NCBI GenBank assembly: GCA_963565915.1 | Contig: OY751492.1 | Span: 4,216,001-4,280,000, forward strand | DNA length: 64,000 nt | Reading direction: 5' to 3' | DNA from: Entoloma clypeatum | Lineage: Eukaryota; Basidiomycota; Agaricomycetes; Agaricales; Entolomataceae | Shown here: in pieces, positions 56,680 through 64,000 of the stretch | Layout of the letters: each line of letters begins with the position of its first letter | Numbering within the stretch: the stretch's first letter is position 1 | Translations under genes and position numbers: made by a program | The notes under the pieces: generated by a model | What the model was told of the DNA's origin: nothing | The model's database searches: none | The model's input: the letters and a program-made list of their open reading frames with translations, nothing else

Positions 56680-57693
56680 TTGGAGACCGCTGCCTAGAAA
56701 CGGTGAATCCTTGTGATTATCATTATGTTCTGATTCATGCTGAGTGTGTGTTGCGACGTATTTGTTCCCTCTTCTTCCACAACCACCACCTTTCTCTCCC
56801 GCATCCCCCCATGTTCACCACAGCTGTACATAACGGTATCTTGTTCTTTATGGCCCGTTTATTCCCTTGGCTGATTCGGTTGGCAAAAATCTAGCAACGT
56901 CAATGAGATCATCAAGAAGCTCATACACATAAGTATACCCCATTCCCCAGTACGTCCTGACGAAGTCAAAGTTAACCTCTATATATCACTCATTGTCAAT
57001 CATCCTATACTCTCAGGGTGGCTTTACTCCACACACCAGACCGTTCAACCACCCCGTCATCGTCTCAAGCATTCGAGATTGCTTCCTTGCAGGATCAATT
57101 GCGGAGCGCTCCGCCTTGTGTCTCACATCAAACATGGGGAAGGAGCCATGTGATTCAAAGTTGGAGGTTCCTGCATCGATGCTCTGCCTCATCGCAGCCG
57201 CTGTGAGTGAATTGGTGGCTCTGTTTGAGCTCAGTCTAATCCTTCAACGGGTACATGCATCGGTTGGCCGTGCCCTCAATAATCATCTACAGTGTTACCT
57301 GACCGTGATGATGCAGGAGTATTCGCTAATGCGGAATCATTTACCACTCGTTTACTACTCTGTCGCTCGTTTGTATCTTCGCATGAAATGAAAATCTGAT
57401 TCTGTGTTCAACATCCAATGGCGTGAAATGAAATGGCATTCAATTATATGCATATAATGATTCATTGGATGTCCGTAAGTTGTATGTTGATACACCATTG
57501 ATGAAAATGTGTGTAAAATGTTATTCCATTGGAACTGGATGGAACGGCCGAACTCCGATAGACTCTCATTTTGGTTCAATGGATCAATTAGTGTATATAG
57601 CGCACTTTCGGCCAGATTTACAACTATTAAGTTCCATTTCTGCATTTTTAATTCTACATTGGGTATATTAACACATATAGGGTTTTCCTGATG
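56680..57693 (+). pseudogene. Relic of a Plavaka element with its DUF6532-like gene
   Basis: At 57038-57210 the translation PFNHPVIVSSIRDCFLAGSI and LEVPASMLCLIAAAV parallels the partner gene of the intact Plavaka (PFNHAVIISSIRDYYFSGS, LEVPATMVCMIATAV). An AT-rich stretch follows and ends in TTTTCCTGATG at 57693, the same terminus as the intact element at 35056. The gene-to-end distance (about 300 bp) also matches. The rest of the element is in or beyond the gap, or deleted. Confidence 0.6.
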
Positions 57694-57850
57694 CTGTTCA
57701 GGCTCACGAACATACCAGCACAAGCGCTGGCCTTAGCCTCCGAGGGTTTAACCCCACAAAACGTGTCGCTTGCCGTCATATCATGCGAAAGCAATTGAGA
57801 GCGCCGGTGGTCGTGACGGCGGTGGACGGTAGGACGGAGAGATGTAGATG
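57694..57850 (-). repeat. Second copy of the WYD/CWYV repeat
   Basis: Reverse complement resembles 39620-39750: shared blocks GCTTTCGCATG, CCAGCGCT, GTGCTGGTATGT and GTGAGCCTGAACAG. The Plavaka relic end at 57693 is inserted in it. Function unknown. Confidence 0.55.
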
Positions 57851-58096
57851 AGTGTTCGTGATTTGATCGCCAACAAACAGCGCTCAATCAGCAGGCGCTA
57901 CAAGCACCCAGGCATGCCATACTACACATGTCGAAACTATAGAGAATGTAAGATATCTAGCGCCTTCCGCCACCTTGTGCATTTCGATTTTTGAATATGA
58001 GTTCTGCGACAATGCCACGGTGAGTACCTCATTCGCTACACTGACTAGCATCAGCAAAACCACATGCTGATGGCATGCATGGCATGTCTGGCAATG

Positions 58097-58134
58097 TCTG
58101 GTAGTATGGCAACACAACATGCCATACTACCAGA
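58097..58134. repeat. Perfect 15-bp hairpin
   Basis: TCTGGTAGTATGGCA and its exact complement TGCCATACTACCAGA are separated by an 8-base A/C loop (58112-58119). A related GCATGCCATACTAC string lies at about 57911. It may be the end of an unknown repeat or a transcript hairpin. Confidence 0.6.
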
Positions 58135-59400
58135 TCTTGGCCACACCACCCAGCTTTTTGTATGTATGCCATACATCCCAGATACTTGTATGCACTCATA
58201 TGCTTGTATCATTCATTTTTCGCAACATAATCTTTGAGACATATATTAAGAGCCCCTTTAATGTAGTTCATTTCAATAAACAAATGATAATGTGATACGA
58301 AACAATAAATAAAAAAGGGTTCGATGTCGTGGATGCTGCACCCCTGCTTCCCACACGTCGTCTCTGAAGACCTTTTGCCTCACAAGTGCGTCCCTTGGTG
58401 ACTCCATTGTGTCTCTCCGAGTATCGTGGCGTGGTGTGGAGGCTTACCAAGGTGTGTTGTCGTGACAAGTGGGGCGAGGGGGTGTTGCGGGGAACGAGGG
58501 ACGAGGGGGAGAAGGGAGGCAAGAAGACATTGGTTGGGACGGCAACCGGGCAACATGTCAATATTTGGCACCGGTGTCCAAACTCCATCAACCCTGAGCC
58601 GGCAACTTCCGATGTTGAACGTTGAAAGTTGAACCGCAGTCAGAGTGTCTTGTCGCCTCCGTCTTTTTCCCCATCACCTACCCATATGTCTTTCCCCCCC
58701 TCATTTTCCTTTTCCTATCGCTCCGCACGATAAACCACTAAGTGTGGCACCCTCCTAGGTAAGTCATTGGCCATGCCATGTCACAAAACCATCACTCACC
58801 GTATTAACAGACTAGGTTACACATTCAGCAGACACTGGTAAGCCCCCACTGCCATGCCATGCCACAGTACCTGCTGACCACCTTCATAGGCTTGTACCAC
58901 TCTCTCAACGTCCACGCGACTGGTCTGCGACTACAGGCCCGAGCATGTGTGTGTGTCCGTGGCGATAAACAAGGGCCGGGGAGGTTAGGGTCACCGTTTC
59001 GAAGAGGTGCAGAAGGGGGGGGGGGGTCACTGAGGGGCATGCGTGCGAGCCGGGGGGGTGAGGAATGGATGGCGCGCGGGGGCGTTGAATTCGACGTTCC
59101 CTTATATTGTTTTTCTTTTGTATCTAGGCTTGAGTAGATTTTTAGTAGTAGAGTCTAATATAATGATTATTTCTCAATCTATTTCTAAATGCAAGGAGTA
59201 TTAAAGGGGCTTGGGAAATGATTATGGTTCGATTATGGCTCGAGGGTGTAGCCAGAAAAAATAATGTGCTCGCGATGGTATATATGCTTCTATCTATACT
59301 ACTAATGGGAGGGATGGTGGGAGAATCGTTGCTTGACATTTTGACAACAGTGAGAAAAGTCTGACAAATTCTGACAAAGACTGAAAAAAAGTTATGTAAG
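58135..59400. other. Gene-free stretch
   Basis: No supportable gene. AT-rich parts at 58200-58320 and 59130-59330, a G-run near 59018, and a short palindrome CTTATGTAA/TTACATAAG at about 59401. The Helitron 5' end probably lies near here but I cannot fix it. Confidence 0.4.
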
Positions 59401-62400
59401 TCTTATGTAAAATTACATAAGAAATTGGTCAGCTTTTCGTCCTCCCCTCATGGTGAGCACGAAGTGCGAACCTTTTTTCCTGGATTTTCGTGGACCCTTG
59501 ATGGTGGCAGGGAACCTTTTGTTCTTGATTGATGGGGCCCTGCATCAAGGGATGTTCCCCTTTTGGACATTCAGACATCAAAACATGAGGAAAACATGTG
59601 TTCACCATGGGGTTGAACAGCTGTTCTGCCTTTCTTTTTCTCAATCCCCCACCATCTTCCCCTCCTTGAGTTGAGCAGGTATTGTCCCCTGTGCAGTGAC
59701 CTTCATTGTTGATCAAGGTGAAGTACAGAGAAGTCCTGGGTCCCTGGCTTCCTTGAAAGAGGTGTCTGCCAGTTGTTTTTTTGGACCTCTCTCTGGACTG
59801 CAGTATACAGGGAGATTGAGTTGTTCTTACAACTCATTTTGTCTCCATTTCAACTGCTGCTGCTTGAACCGATTTCACTTTTGGATTTCATTGCAAAGGT
59901 GTGATAGTATTTCTCTTCCCTTCTCTTTTCTGGCCACAAGCAAGATCGCGACGCTCATTTTGCGAGCACGATTTTTTGTGTCACCAGGGTACAGCCTATT
60001 TGTGAGACAAAGTACGTTGGACTGGGACGTCTGAGAGGCTGGAGTAACGTTGAGCCCGACTCTGCCAAAATACCGTACTTGACAAGGCTGTGATATACAC
60101 AGCGCGGTCATGGGTTTGGATTTGAGTGACCCAGACCGTTCTCACTGCAAGTGGTTGTATTCGCTTTTTCTGCATTTGCTGCAACGCTCTATCTCCAAAT
60201 TTAACCGTTGAATTAATTCTGCCATGTATGTTACTCAAATATTTTGTCTCTGACTCTGTTTATTCACATCTGATTAGGTCTTTTACACCTCCTGCTGGCC
60301 CATCACCTCCTGCTTCTCCTATCACCCCTGAAACTGCCCGCCATGCTGCCCGTGCTGCAGAACGTTATCAGCGCAATCAGATGACTGATCCTGACCATCG
60401 ACGAAATCAGTCCAGAAATGTCTCACAACCTCCATTGCCTGTCCCACCTCAGCCAAACTTTGGAGCAATGATGGCTGCTTTGATTCCAGAGACATATATC
60501 CCTCCCATTCACCGTTTACCTGTTGAACCAGCCAATCTGTTGGGTCCTGCAGCAGCAATACCTCAAACCCATATTCCTCCCATCCACCACTACTTGCTGT
60601 TGCACCAGAAATTGCTGCAGCGATTCCTGAAACCCGATTACCAGACAATTGGAACACTCCCTTGCAGCATGCTCTTCCTCTTGCTCCACCTTTACCACTG
60701 CCACCCCGGAGAGGATGTCCTTCTATACACCAACAACCATCACTTCAGCAACTGCAAGAGGAGTTTAGACAAAGGTCTGATCAGCATGCTCTGTTGTTGG
60801 CTCAGGAACAAGAAAGGCAACTGGAAGCAGCACAGGCTGAAAGACACCAACATCATCAGTCACTAGCTCAGGAACATCAAAGACAGCTTGAGTTGGAAGC
60901 TGAAATTCAGAGGCATCATGCTGTGCGAATGGCTCAGGAACAGCAGAGACAGCTTCAATTGGAGGAGGAGAATCAAAGACGTCATGTCTCATTGATGGCC
61001 CAACAACAGGAGTTGGCTTTGCAAGAGGAACAAAGACATCAGATCCAGTTGCGAGAGGATCAACAAAGACAGCAGGTGTTGAGACTACAGGAGCAACAGA
61101 GATTGGCTGTTTTACAGCAGCAAATAGCACAGCAGGAGCAACAGCAGGCTGCTGCATTACAGGCTGAACAAAGAGTGCTCTCAGTCCATGCAGAGCGGGA
61201 GTGACAGAATACTGAAATTACAGCCAGACACATGGCATATCTTCAGGCTGTTGAGGCTGAATGACAGGCTGCCTATGATCCCGATGCTGATAATCCACAA
61301 CAAAACCAGATAGATGAGGATGAACGGTTGGCTCAACGGATCCTTGATGATGAGCAGGCACAGCTGGCTCACCAGGCAGACTTGGCTCGATTGGAACGTC
61401 GATGACTAGCAGCTGAGGCACTGGAAAATGAAATTCAGAATGAAGTCACTCCAGACCAGCAGCAGGCTCAGAATGATTATCAACAGAATATTGATGGTGG
61501 TAATGATAATTTGGAGCAGCAACAACCTCCAGAGCCAGATGGGAACAACCAAGCTCCTCCTACACCACTACAGAATATTTATGGACACAACTGGCCACTC
61601 CCATTTCCCAGAGGTCGTGTTCCCTATGATGTTGAGCCTGATCGACAGGACTTGGCACTCATGAATGTTGTATGCAGCTATTGCCATGCACTTCACTTTG
61701 ATGCAGAGAAACTATCCAAGTCCACCAGAAATAATCCAAGGTTTGGCATGTGCTGCCTTCAGGGGCAAATCCAGCTCACACCCTATCAACGTGCACCTGA
61801 GGAACTATGGCGCTTTCTATCTGGCATCCATCAATTTTCAAGCCGCTTTAAAAAGAACATTCGTCAGTACAATGCTGCCTTTGCATTTACTTCTCTGGGT
61901 GTCAAGCTTGATCTGGCAGTTGTCAATGGATCTGGACCCTACAGCTTTCGGATTCAGGGAGAACTACACCATCTATCTGGTGCTTTGGTGCCAAGAGATA
62001 ATTTGGTACCATCCTATGCCCAGATGTACATCTATGATGCCGATGAACAGCTACAGATGCATGGAGCACGCAACATCAATCTGGATGCAACCATCATTGC
62101 TGAGCTTCAGGCTATGCTGCACAGGGACAATCCATATGTTGAGCGCTATAAGCAGGCATGGCAAATCATGAATGAGAAGCCACCTGAGGAACAGCACAAT
62201 GTCCGTCTCATTCTCACAGCTGATGGCATGGATCCCAGGAGATACAATCTGCCCAATGATGCCAATGAAATCGCTGCTATTATTCCAGGTGACAGTTTGA
62301 TCCAGCCAAAAAGTGACAGAGACATTGTGTTGCGCTTCAGGGATGGTCGTCTGAAAGAAATGAGCAACCTCCATCCTATCTATTCTCCTCTCCACTATGT

Positions 62401-64000
62401 TCTTCTATTTCCCTCTGGCCAATATGGCTGGCATCCAAAGCTTCCCATCCATCCTGGTGCTGAAGGTCAGACACGGAGCAAATTTGTCAGTGAACGCTGC
62501 TATTATGCATATCATCTCCAACCAAAGGATGTGCCACTTTGAGAACAGCCTCCAATGTTTCTTTGTGGAAAGTTGTTTCAACAGTTTATTGTTGATGCCT
62601 GGGCCTCCCATCAACAGAATCTCTTGGCTTGGTGCTTCCACAATCAAAAGAGATTGCGAGCAGATGTCTATCAGGGCTTGCAGGATGCAGCACATGGGGA
62701 CAATGACCAGAATCTCAACTTGGCAAATCATGGTCAACGAATAATTCTGCCCTCTTCTTTCATGGGAAGCGAACGACAGTTGAATCAGTCATTTCAGGAC
62801 TCTATGGCTCTGTGCCGACTCCTATTGGTCCCTCATGTCTTTTGTACCATGACAGCCAATCCAAACTGGGAGGAAATCACAAATGCTCTGTTCACACTGC
62901 CAGATGGATCCAAGCAAAAGTCACAGGACCGTCCAGATATTGTCTCCAGAGTATTTGAGCTGAAGAAAAATGCAGTCCTGAGAGAGATCAAATCAGGAGT
63001 TGTGTTTGGCAAAGTCACTGGCATGGTGCATACTATCGAGTTTCAGAAGAGAGGTCTGCCCCACATGCACCTCTTGATTTGGTTGGACGAGCAGTACAGA
63101 ATCCAAACACCAGAAGAGATCGATCATATGATTTCAGCAGAGATTCCTGACAAAGAAAAACATCCACGGCTTCACAAACTGGTGACTTCCTTTATACTCC
63201 ATGGCCCATGCAATCAGCAATGTTTGGTCAATGGAAAGTGTAGTAAAGGATATCAAAAAGACTTTCAGGAGACCACTCAATTTTCTGAAAATGGATATCC
63301 AGCATACCGGAGGCGCAAGAATAATGTTACATTCAAAAAGAGTGAATATAATCAAACTGATGGGTAAGTGCTTTTTTTGAACCATTGAAAATTTTTAATT
63401 TATTGGTTTTTACAGAGCGCCTGATGAACATGTGTATACCAACCAGTGGGATTTTTATTTTTGAATCAATTGAACAAATTTGAATTGATTGGTTTTTACA
63501 GAGATGTGGTCCCCCATTGTCCATATTTGGTTTGGAAGTATGAATGCCACTTCAATACCGAGATCACAGTTTCTCTCAAATCAGTCACCTATATCCACAA
63601 GTACATCAGAAAGGGAATAGACAAAGCAACAGTCCAAATTTCTGCTGAAGGTGGTGACCAGCAGCGAAATGAAATCAAGGAGTTCCTCAATGCCCGCTAT
63701 GTGTCTGCCTCTGAGGCATGTTGGAGGTTGTTTGAGTTTGGCATGCATGACATATCCCCCACTGTCTACCGCCTTCCTGTCCATCTGCCCAACTGCCAGA
63801 TGATCTACTACAATGATGATGACAATGTGGATGAGGTCTTGAGTCGCTCTAATATTGACCTGACACCCTTGACTGCATGGTTCAAAGCAAATCAGCGGGA
63901 GGAGGGAGCACGCACCATTCTCTACCAGGACTTTCCCCAGAAGTATTCCTATGATAAAAAGACCAAGGTCTGGAAGGCTAGAACCCGCAGTGCTGGTGCG
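59400..64000 (+). mobile_element. Helitron (5' part, runs off the window)
   Basis: Rolling-circle transposon identified by its Rep gene (60224-64000). The upstream 59400-60223 is a non-coding leader with no recognised gene. The start is uncertain because Helitrons have no inverted repeats and only a TC 5' end; the 3' hairpin and CTRR end are outside the window. Confidence 0.75.
60224..64000 (+). pseudogene. Helitron Rep-helicase gene, N-terminal and Rep part
   Basis: The predicted start codon is split by an intron (AT 60224-60225, intron 60226-60277, then G), giving MSFTPPAGPSPPASPITPE. A Pro-rich region and, after a frameshift near 60600, a long Gln/Glu-rich coiled coil (60740-61450) follow. 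The conserved N-terminal Helitron domain has NVVCSYCHALHFDAEKL (about 61665). Rep has FCTMTANPNWEEI (about 62840), HTIEFQKRGLPHMHLLIWL with the HUH-type His pair (about 63030-63080), and YIHKYIRKG with two Tyr (about 63590). An intron lies at 63364-63501. In-frame TGA at 61202, 61262, 61403 and 62540 make this copy inactive. The helicase domain is beyond the window. Confidence 0.85.

Noticed and set aside
59340..59430. Exact 5' end of the Helitron
   Set aside because: TC starts and AT-rich palindromes occur here, but without a second copy the terminus cannot be fixed.
1..64000. CRISPR arrays, rRNA and tRNA genes
   Set aside because: None seen; the only regular array is the WD40 coding repeat, and the genome is eukaryotic.

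Overview
The window looks like gene-poor, repeat-rich DNA from a mushroom-forming basidiomycete (Agaricomycetes). The reasons are very short GT-AG introns (about 47-63 bp), NACHT-WD40 NLR genes, F-box/LRR genes and a transposon set typical of that group (chromoviral Ty3 elements, Ty1-copia, Plavaka/CACTA, Helitron, hAT, Tc1, LINE). The species cannot be named from the sequence alone. || Region 1 (1-21505) is one nested transposon stack. A LINE lies on the + strand, with its RNase H end at 1-668 and its tail and poly(A) at 20961-21505. It was split by a minus-strand Ty3 chromovirus, element A (669-20955, TSD CAGGG). A was hit by a solo LTR (3682-4270, TSD AAAAC) and by a plus-strand chromovirus, element B (6321-19718, TSD GTGTT). 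B was in turn hit by a Ty1-copia element C (7856-13576, TSD ATGCA, identical LTRs, so the youngest LTR element) and by a Tc1-like element E (13958-15568, TSD TA). Removing each insertion with one target copy restores the reading frame underneath. || Region 2 (21506-26768) is a minus-strand NACHT-WD40 gene (NLR1). It is broken by the LINE at its C-terminus, by a nonsense codon, and by a hAT element carrying a piece of an F-box gene. || Region 3 (28579-36354) is an F-box/LRR gene whose 62-bp intron holds a complete-looking 6.3-kb Plavaka element with two divergent genes. A second F-box gene lies at 37197-38775. || Region 4 (41428-48111) is an apparently intact ten-exon NLR (NLR2, 2055 codons). 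Its WD40 domain has 24 near-identical 129-bp repeats, the design of fungal incompatibility NLRs. || Region 5 (48.8-57.9 kb) holds an O-methyltransferase pseudogene, an unknown ORF cut by a second copia element (D), a 200-N assembly gap and a Plavaka relic. || Region 6 (about 59.4-64.0 kb) is the 5' part of a Helitron whose Rep gene runs off the window. || Three themes stand out. Elements A and B both carry a primer-binding site complementary to their own predicted mRNA 5' end, which suggests Tf1-like self-priming. All 18 internal stops counted in A, B and the Helitron are TGA, and 12 of 13 LTR-pair substitutions lie at CpG, which suggests CpG-directed mutation. Host immune-type and F-box genes are repeatedly invaded or copied by transposons.
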